Shown piece after piece: positions 8,595-19,425 of a stretch of 35,257 nucleotides of DNA. Positions within the stretch are counted from its first letter, which is position 1, and the number at the start of each line of letters is the position of its first letter. A model generated the notes under the pieces. That model made no database searches and was not told the DNA's origin. It saw only the letters and a program-made list of their open reading frames with translations. A program made the translations under genes and the position numbers. The stretch lies in NCBI GenBank assembly GCA_027083695.1, contig JALWNI010000142.1:1-35257 (forward strand), written 5' to 3'. This DNA comes from Nautiliaceae bacterium. Lineage in GTDB: Bacteria; Campylobacterota; Campylobacteria; Campylobacterales; Nautiliaceae.

Positions 8595-9083
8595 ATGTTT
8601 AAATTAAAACTCTCAGACATTTCAAAAGAAAAGGGAGAATATGTTGTAAATCCAAGTAATACAATACTATCACTTGGCAGCGGGGTTAGCGGAGTGTTAA
8701 AAAGGATGTGTCCGGAGCTTCAAAATGTTATGTGGGAATATCTTAATAGAAACGGATATCTAAATCCGGGAGATATTGCAGTTACACCATATCCTTGTGA
8801 AGAGTTTGAATACGCAATACACGCGGCTGTGATGGATTATACAAAAGAAGCGGTTGAGATTGATCCAGATTATGAAAGAATTGAAAAAATCTGTCAAAAT
8901 ATAGCCAAGTTTCTGGGTGATAAAAAAACAAAAGTAATAACACCTCTTCTTGGAACGGGAGTTGGCGGACTTAATAAGGAAAAAGTTTATAAAATCATGA
9001 AAAAACATTTTGAAAATTTAAATGCCGAAATTATACTTGTGGTACATAAAAAAGAAGATTATGATAAATTAATTTTAATTTAA
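8595..9083 (+). CDS. Macro (ADP-ribose-binding) domain protein
   Basis: YVVNPSNTILSLGSGVSGVLKRMCPELQ ... GDIAVTPY ... AIHAAVMDY ... VITPLLGTGVGGLNKEKVYKIM. Confidence 0.85.
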   Translation: MFKLKLSDISKEKGEYVVNPSNTILSLGSGVSGVLKRMCPELQNVMWEYLNRNGYLNPGDIAVTPYPCEEFEYAIHAAVMDYTKEAVEIDPDYERIEKICQNIAKFLGDKKTKVITPLLGTGVGGLNKEKVYKIMKKHFENLNAEIILVVHKKEDYDKLILI

Positions 9084-9144
9084 TAATTAGATGTATAATT
9101 GCATTACTTTCAAAAAAAATATATAATAATAAAAAGGAGCGCAT

Positions 9145-9480
9145 ATGCAAATGCCAAAACCAAAAAATATAATTTTTATGTGTCAGGTAAAAAGACCTCC
9201 AAATTTTCCAAAACCTAGTTGTGTTAGAGAAGGTAAAGAGGATTTATTTCCATACACACAGCAAAAAATGATGGAGATGGGAATCGATCCTATGACAAAC
9301 TGGATTGTGCCAACAGGTTGTCTTAACAGATGTAATTTCGGACCAGTTATGCTTGTTGAGCCTGGAAGTTATATGTATGTAGATCTTGATAAAGAAAAAA
9401 TTGACAGAATTTTAGAAGAACATATCAAAAACGGAAATCCTGTAAAAGAATATTTAATACCAGAGGAGTTTTGGGCGTAA
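9145..9480 (+). CDS. Thioredoxin-like (2Fe-2S) ferredoxin domain protein
   Basis: FMCQVKRPPNFPKPSC ... VPTGCLNRCNFGPVMLVEPG cysteine pattern. Confidence 0.8.
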   Translation: MQMPKPKNIIFMCQVKRPPNFPKPSCVREGKEDLFPYTQQKMMEMGIDPMTNWIVPTGCLNRCNFGPVMLVEPGSYMYVDLDKEKIDRILEEHIKNGNPVKEYLIPEEFWA

Positions 9481-9489
9481 GGAGAGTAA

Positions 9490-9780
9490 ATGTATGCCGT
9501 AGTATTTGATTTGGATACAAGCTGTTTGGGAGATGAGTATCATACTCCATCAGCAAATAATGCTTATGCAGGTATAAGAAAATTTATGGAAAAACATAAT
9601 TTTAAATGGCAGCAAGGAAGTGTTTATTTTGGAGACGATAGTATAGATGCTGTAAAATGTGTATTGGTAGTACAAAAATTAGCTCAAACATACAGTTGGT
9701 TTAAAGCATGTGTAAAAGATATTAGAATGCTTAGAATAGAAGAAAATAATGATTTAATGCCAGCAATAGATATGGTATAG
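9490..9780 (+). CDS. vapD: VapD family (Cas2-like) endoribonuclease
   Basis: MYAVVFDLDT ... YAGIRKFMEKHNFKWQQGSVYFGDD ... WFKACVKDIRMLRIEE, the VapD pattern. Confidence 0.85.
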   Translation: MYAVVFDLDTSCLGDEYHTPSANNAYAGIRKFMEKHNFKWQQGSVYFGDDSIDAVKCVLVVQKLAQTYSWFKACVKDIRMLRIEENNDLMPAIDMV

Positions 9781-9788
9781 GAGAGTAA

Positions 9789-10163
9789 ATGAAAATAGAA
9801 ATGCTTTATTCTAAAATCCACAGAGCCACAGTAACGGATGCCAACTTGAATTATGTTGGCTCTATTACGATAGATGAAGAGCTGATGGATGCTGCAAATC
9901 TGCTTGTCGGGCAAAAAGTGGATATTGTAAATATAAATAACGGTGAGAGATTTTCCACTTATGTAATTAAGGGCGAAAGAGGCAAAAAGGATATCTGTCT
10001 AAACGGTGCCGCAGCAAGAAAAGTGCATCCTGGTGATAAAATAATCATTATTGCCTATGCACAGATGGATATAAATGAAGCAAAAGAATTTAAACCTGCC
10101 GTGATAATTGTAGATGATAATAACAATATAATAAAAAATACCGATAATTTGAAGGAAGAGTGA
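9789..10163 (+). CDS. panD: Aspartate 1-decarboxylase
   Basis: [58 protein letters not shown] ... [24 protein letters not shown] self-cleavage site present. Confidence 0.97.
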   Translation: MKIEMLYSKIHRATVTDANLNYVGSITIDEELMDAANLLVGQKVDIVNINNGERFSTYVIKGERGKKDICLNGAAARKVHPGDKIIIIAYAQMDINEAKEFKPAVIIVDDNNNIIKNTDNLKEE

Positions 10164-10450
10164 TGTTTGGAAATATTGATTTAAACGAAATGATGAAAAA
10201 ACTTCAAGAAAGCATGGAAGAACAAAACAATAAAACATATACTGCAAAAAGCGGTGGTGGACTTGTAGAAGCTACTGTAAATGGACAGTTTGAACTTGTT
10301 GATTTAAAAATTGACGACTCTTTACTTGAAGATAAAGAATCTTTGCAGATACTTATTATGAGTGCTGTAAATGATGCAATAAAAATGGCTGTTGATGATA
10401 AAAAAGCTCAGGCTATGAATATGTTTGGAGGTCTTAATTTGGGACAATGA
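10160..10450 (+). CDS. YbaB/EbfC nucleoid-associated protein
   Basis: [20 protein letters not shown] ... [44 protein letters not shown]. Confidence 0.92.
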   Translation: MMFGNIDLNEMMKKLQESMEEQNNKTYTAKSGGGLVEATVNGQFELVDLKIDDSLLEDKESLQILIMSAVNDAIKMAVDDKKAQAMNMFGGLNLGQ

Positions 10451-11337
10451 AAAAATTAATTTTTTTAATACCTTTTTTGTTGTTTGGGAAAGTAATAGAT
10501 TTTTCAATCTGTTATGATAAATATTCGTTTATAAAAGATTTGATTCCTGTTACAAAAACTAAAAGTGTAACTTTTTCAAAACCTTCTAAATATTTATATT
10601 ATGACCCTTTTACAGGTTTGTATGTCGTAAATCACAAAAACACAAAAATAGTTAAATTTTTTACTAATGCAAAGCTTGGCTGGTGGATGGCAGGTATTAA
10701 AAATAATTCAGTTTTTGGCGGCACATATGCAAAAAAAGGATATTTCTTACAATTTTCAGTTTTAAGTGTTAAAACCCCTATAAATTCAATAATAAGCGAT
10801 ATTTTTTGCAGAGCGTATGGGGTAAGCTCAAACAGAGGTTTTTTAGATTCTAAAAAATTAATCCATTTTGTAAAATACGGATATTGGGGAGATATTGGAA
10901 TAGGCGTGGATGAAAATTTAAAAGTATTGTATTCGGATCCTTTTTATACGGACATAAAACCGGGTGAAAGGATTTTGTTTATAAATTCTAAAAAAGCCAC
11001 TCCAAAAATTTTTACAGATTATATACTTCTTGGTAAAAAAGGTCAAAAAGTAACAATAATTACAAATAAAAATGGATATACCTTAAAAATAAGAAAACTC
11101 AAATATCTTTATACTCCTCTTGAAAATTACGGAATAAAAGTCGATAAAAATTTAGAAGCACTCTTACCTAAAAATTTAGCTAATAGATATTTTTTGAAAA
11201 AGGGTAAAATAGTGGCAGTAAATTTTCAAAAAATTTTTTCATTCAAACAGCTTTTATATCTTCTTTCATTTGACAAAAATGTTACAATTACGCTTGAAAA
11301 TAACGGAATTAAAATTAACATACCTTTAAGGAAATAG
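10447..11337 (+). CDS. Periplasmic PDZ-like hypothetical protein
   Basis: Signal peptide [19 protein letters not shown]-like segment LYSDPFYTDIKPGERILFINSKKATPK. Confidence 0.65.
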   Translation: MKKLIFLIPFLLFGKVIDFSICYDKYSFIKDLIPVTKTKSVTFSKPSKYLYYDPFTGLYVVNHKNTKIVKFFTNAKLGWWMAGIKNNSVFGGTYAKKGYFLQFSVLSVKTPINSIISDIFCRAYGVSSNRGFLDSKKLIHFVKYGYWGDIGIGVDENLKVLYSDPFYTDIKPGERILFINSKKATPKIFTDYILLGKKGQKVTIITNKNGYTLKIRKLKYLYTPLENYGIKVDKNLEALLPKNLANRYFLKKGKIVAVNFQKIFSFKQLLYLLSFDKNVTITLENNGIKINIPLRK

Positions 11338-12180
11338 ATGGAAGAATTTATAAAAGAAAACTTAATAAAAGCAAAATCTTTTCATCCTTTTTTTGAAAAA
11401 GCTCTAAATGAGATGCTTCTTGCCGGCGGTAAAAGATTTAGACCCGAGCTTTTGCTATCAGTTGTTAAAGCTTACAATCCTCTTTTGATTGACAATGCTA
11501 AATATGCAGCTTTTGCACTTGAACTTGTACATACATACTCTCTTATACATGATGACCTGCCTGCGATGGATAATGCTTCTCTTAGAAGAGGACATCCGAC
11601 TCTTCATATAACATATGATGAGGTTACGGCAATTTTAGTAGGAGACGCACTTAATACTTATGCTTTTGAGGTTTTAAGCAAGGCTCCTATGCATAACGAT
11701 ACAAAAATTGAACTTATAAGAATTTTGGCTGAAAATGCCGGAGCTAACGGAATGATTTTAGGTCAGGCTATTGACTGTTATTTTGAAAATAAAAATCTGA
11801 ATTTGGATGAACTTAAATTTTTGCATCTTAACAAAACCGGAAAACTTATAGCGGCAAGTATGAAAATGGGAGCCGTTATTGTAAATAAGAATGATTTGGC
11901 TGACAGACTTTATGATTTCGGGCTTAAATTAGGACTACTTTTTCAGATTCAGGATGACTTGCTTGATTTGCTTGATGAATCAAAAACCGGTAAAAGCAGC
12001 GGTGTGGATGAGAATAAAAACACTTTTGTAACCCTACTTGGAAAAGATGAGGCAATAAAAAAAGCTGACAGGTTTGCAAAAGAGATAGAAAAAGAGCTTA
12101 ATGATTTTGATGAAAATTTAAAAACTGAACTTAACAAGCTTCTTAAAAAATATTTATACAGGCATAAAAATGTCAATTAA
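11338..12180 (+). CDS. ispA: Polyprenyl (geranyl/farnesyl) diphosphate synthase
   Basis: AGGKRFRPELLL; YSLIHDDLPAMDNASLRRGHPTLH; LFQIQDDLLDLL. Confidence 0.95.
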   Translation: MEEFIKENLIKAKSFHPFFEKALNEMLLAGGKRFRPELLLSVVKAYNPLLIDNAKYAAFALELVHTYSLIHDDLPAMDNASLRRGHPTLHITYDEVTAILVGDALNTYAFEVLSKAPMHNDTKIELIRILAENAGANGMILGQAIDCYFENKNLNLDELKFLHLNKTGKLIAASMKMGAVIVNKNDLADRLYDFGLKLGLLFQIQDDLLDLLDESKTGKSSGVDENKNTFVTLLGKDEAIKKADRFAKEIEKELNDFDENLKTELNKLLKKYLYRHKNVN

Positions 12181-12460
12181 AAATGAAGTTTTGAATTTTT
12201 TAAGGGAGAATAAAAAAGTTTTTAGGAAAAAATACGGTATTAAGGAAATCTGGCTTTTTGGTTCAGTGGCAAGAGGAGAGGATACTCCAAGCAGTGATAT
12301 TGATTTGATTAATGATTTTAAATTTAACACTTTTGATAATTATTACGGATTTTTAGAAGATATGAAAGAAAAATTTAAAAGAAAAATTGATTTAGCAACA
12401 AAAGAAATAATAAAAGAGAGGTTAAAACCGTATATTTATAAGGATTTAATTAGTACGTAA
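12170..12460 (+). CDS. MNT-type nucleotidyltransferase domain protein, no HEPN partner adjacent
   Basis: LFGSVARGEDTPSSDIDLI motif. Confidence 0.85.
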   Translation: MSIKNEVLNFLRENKKVFRKKYGIKEIWLFGSVARGEDTPSSDIDLINDFKFNTFDNYYGFLEDMKEKFKRKIDLATKEIIKERLKPYIYKDLIST

Positions 12461-12463
12461 AAA

Positions 12464-12510
12464 GGTATATTTGTTATTGGTTAATAAAAATAACAAATAA
12501 CAAATATACC
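12464..12510. repeat. Intergenic hairpin with heptamer-repeat arms
   Basis: GGTATATTTGTTATTGGTTAA (12464-12484) versus ATAACAAATAACAAATATACC (12490-12510): 19 of 21 complementary by hand, 15 contiguous at the base; 5 nt loop. Confidence 0.85.
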
Positions 12511-12531
12511 AATATACAAAAAGGAAGGTCT

Positions 12532-14397
12532 ATGAACTTGGAAATGAAGAAAAAAATGGCGGATACTATAAGGTTTTTAGCGGCGGATATGGTGCAAAAA
12601 GCAAATTCGGGACATCCAGGGGCTGCACTTGGTATGGCTGATATTTTTGTTGAATTCAGTGATATTGTAAGACTCACACCTCACAATCCTGCGTTTATAA
12701 ACAGAGACAGGGTTGTATTCTCGGGAGGACATGCAACACCTCTTATTTATTCAATGCTTTATTTATGGGGATATGATATTTCTATGGATGATTTGAAAAA
12801 TTTCAGACAACTTGGAAGCAAGACTCCGGGACATCCTGAATTTGGACACACTCCTGGAATCGAAGTAACTACCGGTCCTCTTGGTCAAGGTGTGGCAAAT
12901 GCGGTAGGCTTTGCAATGGCAAAAAAATATATTTCAAATAAATTTCCTGAAATTAACCACAAAATATGGTGTTTTTGCGGGGACGGGGATTTGGAAGAAG
13001 GTATTTCTTATGAAGCTTGCTCTATTGCAGGAACAGAAAAATTAGAAGATTTGATTTTAATTTATGACAGCAATAATATCTCTATTGAAGGACCTGTTAA
13101 ACCGGTATTTGCAGATGATATCCATAAAAGATTTGAATCGCAAGGGTTTAGAGTGCTTGAAATGAACGGGCATGATTATGAAGACATTAAAAAAACTCTG
13201 ATTAGGGCAAGAGAAAGTGATGGAAGACCGACTCTTGTAATAGCAAAAACAGTAATAGCAAGAGGGGCTGTGGGGCTTGAAGGAAGTGAAAAAACACACG
13301 GTGCTCCGCTAGGAGTTGATGTTATTAAAAAAAGTAAAGAAGCGGCAGGATTTGACCCAGAAAAAACATTTTATGTACCCCAAGACGTTCTTATCAGATT
13401 TAGATGTGTAAAAGAAAAAGGCGAACTTTTAGAGGCTGAATGGAACAAAAAAGCAAGAGTAAAAGAAATAGAAGAATTTTTTGAAAAAGATTTCAGTAAA
13501 ATAAACTGGCCTGAATTTAAAGATGGTGAAAGCATTGCAACAAGAAAAAGCAATGGGAAAATTCTTAATGCAATAGCAAAAGCTATTCCAAGTTTTCTTG
13601 GAGGAAGTGCGGATTTGGCACCTTCAAACAATACTCATTTAGAAGGTGAAGATGATTTTCCATACGGAAGAAACCTTCATTTTGGTATTAGAGAACATGC
13701 AATGGGCGCGATTAACAATGCATTTAGTGCATACGGATTCTTGCCATTTGCAGCGACGTTTTTGGTATTTAGCGATTATTTAAGAGGTGCTTTAAGGCTT
13801 TCGGCTTTAAGTAAACATAAAAACTACTGGATTTTTACTCATGACAGTATAGCTCTTGGAGAAGACGGACCGACTCATCAGCCGGTGGAACATCTCACTT
13901 CACTTAGAGCAATTCCAAATCTTTATGTAATGAGACCTGCTGATGCGAATGAAAATGTAAATTGCTGGAAGGCGGCGTTAAATATCGACGCTCCCGTTGC
14001 ATTTGCTCTGACAAGACAAGGGGTTAAAAATCAGACTCCAAAAGATATCGATTTAAGCAAAGGCGCTTATGTTTTAAGAGAAGGAAAAGCTGATATTACA
14101 TTAGTTGCAAGCGGAAGTGAAGTCGAACTTGCCATGGATGTGGCAGAGGAGATTGATGCAAGAGTTGTGAGTGTGCCTTGTTTTGATTTGCTTGAAGAGC
14201 AGACTCAGGAATTTAAACAAAGTCTTTTTAAAGGAAAAGTTATAGCAATTGAAGCCGCAAGAGGACTTGAATGGTATAAATATGCCGATATGGTTATCGG
14301 AATGGATACATTCGGTGCAAGCGGAAAAGGAAGCGAAGTTTATAAATATTTCGGATTTGACAAAGATAAAATAATCGAAAAAATAAAAAATTTATAA
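12532..14397 (+). CDS. tkt: Transketolase
   Basis: ANSGHPGAALGMADI; GDGDLEEGISYEA; REHAMGAINNAF; THDSIALGEDGPTHQPVEHL. Confidence 0.97.
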   Translation: MNLEMKKKMADTIRFLAADMVQKANSGHPGAALGMADIFVEFSDIVRLTPHNPAFINRDRVVFSGGHATPLIYSMLYLWGYDISMDDLKNFRQLGSKTPGHPEFGHTPGIEVTTGPLGQGVANAVGFAMAKKYISNKFPEINHKIWCFCGDGDLEEGISYEACSIAGTEKLEDLILIYDSNNISIEGPVKPVFADDIHKRFESQGFRVLEMNGHDYEDIKKTLIRARESDGRPTLVIAKTVIARGAVGLEGSEKTHGAPLGVDVIKKSKEAAGFDPEKTFYVPQDVLIRFRCVKEKGELLEAEWNKKARVKEIEEFFEKDFSKINWPEFKDGESIATRKSNGKILNAIAKAIPSFLGGSADLAPSNNTHLEGEDDFPYGRNLHFGIREHAMGAINNAFSAYGFLPFAATFLVFSDYLRGALRLSALSKHKNYWIFTHDSIALGEDGPTHQPVEHLTSLRAIPNLYVMRPADANENVNCWKAALNIDAPVAFALTRQGVKNQTPKDIDLSKGAYVLREGKADITLVASGSEVELAMDVAEEIDARVVSVPCFDLLEEQTQEFKQSLFKGKVIAIEAARGLEWYKYADMVIGMDTFGASGKGSEVYKYFGFDKDKIIEKIKNL

Positions 14398-14416
14398 AAA
14401 GCCTTTTTGGCTTTTT
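14396..14416 (+). terminator. Rho-independent terminator of tkt
   Basis: AAAAAGCC-TTTTT-GGCTTTTT. Confidence 0.85.
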
Positions 14417-14455
14417 CAGATTAAAATGTTTTACTGAGCTAAATGCTCTTTGTGA

Positions 14456-14461
14456 TATAAT
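14456..14461 (+). promoter_or_regulatory. -10 TATAAT for the downstream aminotransferase operon
   Basis: TATAAT 20 nt before the ATG, after the tkt terminator. Confidence 0.65.
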
Positions 14462-14481
14462 TTCGTTAAAAAAGGAATAGA

Positions 14482-15582
14482 ATGATTTTAGCCACCCCTG
14501 GACCTGTTGAAATTCCTCTTTTTGTAAGAGAAACATTTTTAGGTGAAACAATTCACCACAGAACTCCTGAATTTAAAGCAATTTTACTTGAAACGCTTGA
14601 AAGATTTAAAAATATTACACATCTGCCTTTCAATGTTTTTTTAAGCTCATCTGGTACGGGCGCAATGGAAGCAGCTGTTATCAATACAGTAAAAAATAAA
14701 GCGCTTACAGTAAATGCCGGCAAATTCGGCGAGAGATGGGGAAAAATCTGTGAAGCTCACGGTATAGAGTACAAAGAAATCAAATATGACTGGGATACAC
14801 CGGCACAGATTGATGATATTATTGCCGCAATAAAAGAAGATTCTTCAATTGATACGCTTTTTATCCAAATAAGCGAGAGTGCGGGTGGGCTTAGACATCC
14901 GGTGGAAGAAATTGCCGCTGAGGTTAAGCTGATAAATGAAGATATTATTATTGTAGCGGACGGAATTACGGCTCTTGGAGTGGAAGATATAGATACAGCA
15001 AATATCGATATAGTAATAGGAGGAAGTCAAAAAGCGTTTATGTTGCCTCCCGGACTTGCTATGCTTGGTATCAGCGAAGCCGGGTTTAAAAGAATAGGCA
15101 AAGGTAAAGGATTTTATTTTAACCTTGCAAATGAAATAAAAAAACAAAGCGAAGGCTCAACTGCATTTACACCGGCAACAAGCCATATAATCGCACTTAA
15201 TGAAGTACTTAAAAAACTTGAAGAAATCGGACTTGAAAACCATTATAAAAATACGGCAAAAAGACATGATGCCTTAATTCACGCAATAGAGGAACTTGGA
15301 CTTTCAATATTCCCGCAAAATCCAGCACTTTCTATGGCTGCTGTTTATTTTGAAAAAGCCGAAGAGCTTAGAAAAATTCTTAAAAAATACGAAGTAAACG
15401 TTGCCGGCGGACAGGATCATATGAAAGGCAAGCTGTTTAGAATCAACAATATGGGAATTATAGAAGATTACAAAATGGCACATATTATAAATGCGGTGGA
15501 ACTCGCACTTGATGAGCTTGGTGTCAGAAAATATGACGGAAGCGGGGTTAAGATTTACACAGCTGAAAAAATAAAAGTATAA
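14482..15582 (+). CDS. Class V aminotransferase (alanine-glyoxylate / serine-pyruvate type)
   Basis: ATPGPVEIPLFV...HHRTPEF; SSSGTGAMEAAV; ADGITALG; GGSQKAFMLPPGLA (PLP Lys). Confidence 0.92.
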   Translation: MILATPGPVEIPLFVRETFLGETIHHRTPEFKAILLETLERFKNITHLPFNVFLSSSGTGAMEAAVINTVKNKALTVNAGKFGERWGKICEAHGIEYKEIKYDWDTPAQIDDIIAAIKEDSSIDTLFIQISESAGGLRHPVEEIAAEVKLINEDIIIVADGITALGVEDIDTANIDIVIGGSQKAFMLPPGLAMLGISEAGFKRIGKGKGFYFNLANEIKKQSEGSTAFTPATSHIIALNEVLKKLEEIGLENHYKNTAKRHDALIHAIEELGLSIFPQNPALSMAAVYFEKAEELRKILKKYEVNVAGGQDHMKGKLFRINNMGIIEDYKMAHIINAVELALDELGVRKYDGSGVKIYTAEKIKV

Positions 15583-15583
15583 A

Positions 15584-15802
15584 ATGATAAGTGATAAGAT
15601 AAAAATTGAAATTGATTTACTAAGAGATAGTTTAAGAAATATATTTTTTGTAATGTTTGCACTTGTCAGTGGTGAAGTGAGTCTTTTGTATAAAATTTTT
15701 CATAGAGAAGATTTTGTTAGTATAGTTTTTAGTGTAAATGGGTTTTTAATATTAATTTTATTTTATTTTGTTCAAATTAGTTATAAAGTAATTGGAGGAT
15801 AA
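15584..15802 (+). CDS. Small two-TM membrane protein
   Basis: Two hydrophobic segments; sits 1 nt after the aminotransferase stop. Confidence 0.6.
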   Translation: MISDKIKIEIDLLRDSLRNIFFVMFALVSGEVSLLYKIFHREDFVSIVFSVNGFLILILFYFVQISYKVIGG

Positions 15803-15805
15803 AAA

Positions 15806-15891
15806 ATGAAATACATACTTTTAACTGTATTATTGCTTATTTTAGCATGGTTTTTAATAAAATCTGTTGATGTCTCAGTAAAAGAGGATAA

Positions 15892-15895
<4 letters not shown>
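15806..15895 (+). CDS. 29-aa single-TM small protein (not in the ORF track)
   Basis: GGAGG SD; MKYILLTVLLLILAWFLIKSVDVSVKEDK*; ATGA overlap with hisZ start at 15892. Confidence 0.65.
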
Positions 15896-17923
<2,028 letters not shown>

Positions 17924-17928
17924 ATAAT

Positions 17929-18016
17929 TATATGGGAGGATGAGTATATGAGTTTATGGGATTTAAAAATTTATAAAATATCAACTCATTCACCCATTTA
18001 CCCATCTTCTCATATA
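17929..18016 (+). repeat. Element A: inverted pair of octamer-type repeats with a 23-nt AT-rich spacer
   Basis: Left TATATGGGAGGATGAGTATATGAGTTTATGGG, right ACTCATTCACCCATTTACCCATCTTCTCATATA; outer ends align position by position. Confidence 0.85.
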
Positions 18017-18031
18017 CTATTAAAAACATGA
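17948..18031 (+). CDS. 27-aa leader ORF formed by element A, stop overlapping the FliJ-like start
   Basis: GGGAGG then ATG at 17948; MSLWDLKIYKISTHSPIYPSSHILLKT*; ATGA overlap with 18028. Confidence 0.5.
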   Translation: MSLWDLKIYKISTHSPIYPSSHILLKT

Positions 18032-18450
18032 AAACAAAATTTGATTCGGTTTTGAAAGTAAAAAAAAACGAAGTTGAAAAGATTGAAAGAAATATTCAAA
18101 AAATAAATGTTTCAATAAATATGTTAAAAGAAAAAATTAAAAAATTAAATGATAAACTCTCTTTACTTTCTTTCCCTAAAAATGGGAGTTTTAGCGAATT
18201 CAATCAATATAAATTAATGCAAAATATTTTAATTGACGAAATAGATAATCTGGAAAATCAGATAAATGTACTTGAAAACCGCAAAAATGAGCTTTTTAAA
18301 GAGTATAAAAAAGCAAATATTGAGTATGAAAAAATAAAATATCTCCAAGCAGAAGAGATAAAAAAGCTGATTAAAAAACAAAAACAAAAAGAGAATATCC
18401 AAATGGATGAAATTGCAATTCTTTTAAGGAATAAAAATGAATCCAACTAA
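18028..18450 (+). CDS. FliJ-like coiled-coil protein
   Basis: Heptad-rich helical protein directly after purA, the arrangement I recall for the FliJ-like gene in Helicobacter. Confidence 0.6.
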   Translation: MKTKFDSVLKVKKNEVEKIERNIQKINVSINMLKEKIKKLNDKLSLLSFPKNGSFSEFNQYKLMQNILIDEIDNLENQINVLENRKNELFKEYKKANIEYEKIKYLQAEEIKKLIKKQKQKENIQMDEIAILLRNKNESN

Positions 18451-18877
18451 AATATATCTGACACAGACCGATACGACCGTAGGATTTTTGTCACAGGATT
18501 ATAAAAAATTAAACAAGATAAAAAAAAGACCTTTTAATAAAAAAATTTTGATAGAAGTTGATAGTTTAAATACTTTAAAAAAATTTTCAAGAATTCCTAA
18601 AAGATTCAAAAAACAAGTTAGAAGAGCAAAAAAAACAACTTTTATTTACCCAAAAGGAGAATCATTTAGAGTGGTAAAAGATGAAAAACATTTGGAATTT
18701 TTGAAAAAATTCAAATGGATGTATTCGACTTCTGCAAATTTAACCGGGCAAAAATTCGATAAAGAGTGGGCCATTTCCAAAGCGGATGTGGTTGTTGAAG
18801 GGAAAGAGGGGCTTTTTGAAGGAGAAGCTTCAAAAATTTACAAAATAAACAATTATAAAATAAAGAAGATAAGATGA
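18437..18877 (+). CDS. Sua5/YrdC/TsaC-like protein
   Basis: IYLTQTDTTVGFLSQD...LNKIKKRPFNKKIL ... YSTSANLTGQKFD. Confidence 0.8.
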   Translation: MNPTKIYLTQTDTTVGFLSQDYKKLNKIKKRPFNKKILIEVDSLNTLKKFSRIPKRFKKQVRRAKKTTFIYPKGESFRVVKDEKHLEFLKKFKWMYSTSANLTGQKFDKEWAISKADVVVEGKEGLFEGEASKIYKINNYKIKKIR

Positions 18878-19425
18878 TAATTAACTCAAAACTTTCAGCT
18901 TCGAATCACGCATTTTCCCATTCACCCATCCACCCATTCACCCATCCACTCATCCACCTTTTAAAAAAAATCCTTATCCCTTTTGCCATCTTCTTCATTG
19001 CTTTTTTTATCATCGGCTGTACTACAAAAATTACACCGGTTTTTGTAACAATTAAATCTCCAAAAATCAAAATATCAGATGAGGGTTTTTTAAAAGAAGG
19101 ATTTGGATATAAAGAGATTATAATATATAAAGCTGGAAATGTTCCGGTTAAATTTTTGTTAAAACAAAATCAGATATGTGTGAATAAAAAATGTTTTAAT
19201 AAATATTTATTTATAAAACACTATTTTAAAGGGTATAAAAAAAATTTTTTTGATAAAATTCTATCTAAAAAGCCTTTGTCACTTAAAAATATACAAAAAA
19301 TACCAGAAGGATTTATACAAAAAACGCAAAACATTACCTATATAGTTAAAAAAAACAGTGTTTTATTTAAAGACAAAAAAAAGCATATTATTATTTTTAT
19401 TAAATATTTAAAGGAGAAAGGATGA
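18874..19425 (+). CDS. Predicted lipoprotein with repeat-encoded N-terminal extension
   Basis: Lipobox FIIGC after KKILIPFAIFFIAFF; preceded by [14 protein letters not shown] encoded by repeat B. Confidence 0.6.
   Translation: MIINSKLSASNHAFSHSPIHPFTHPLIHLLKKILIPFAIFFIAFFIIGCTTKITPVFVTIKSPKIKISDEGFLKEGFGYKEIIIYKAGNVPVKFLLKQNQICVNKKCFNKYLFIKHYFKGYKKNFFDKILSKKPLSLKNIQKIPEGFIQKTQNITYIVKKNSVLFKDKKKHIIIFIKYLKEKG
18915..18958 (-). repeat. Element B: solo octamer repeat array inside the 5' end of the lipoprotein ORF
   Basis: TTCCCATTCACCCATCCACCCATTCACCCATCCACTCATCCACC. Confidence 0.85.

Noticed and set aside
12464-12510. Rho-independent terminator for the nucleotidyltransferase gene
   Set aside because: Strong stem but no U tract on the + strand; treated as a repeat instead.
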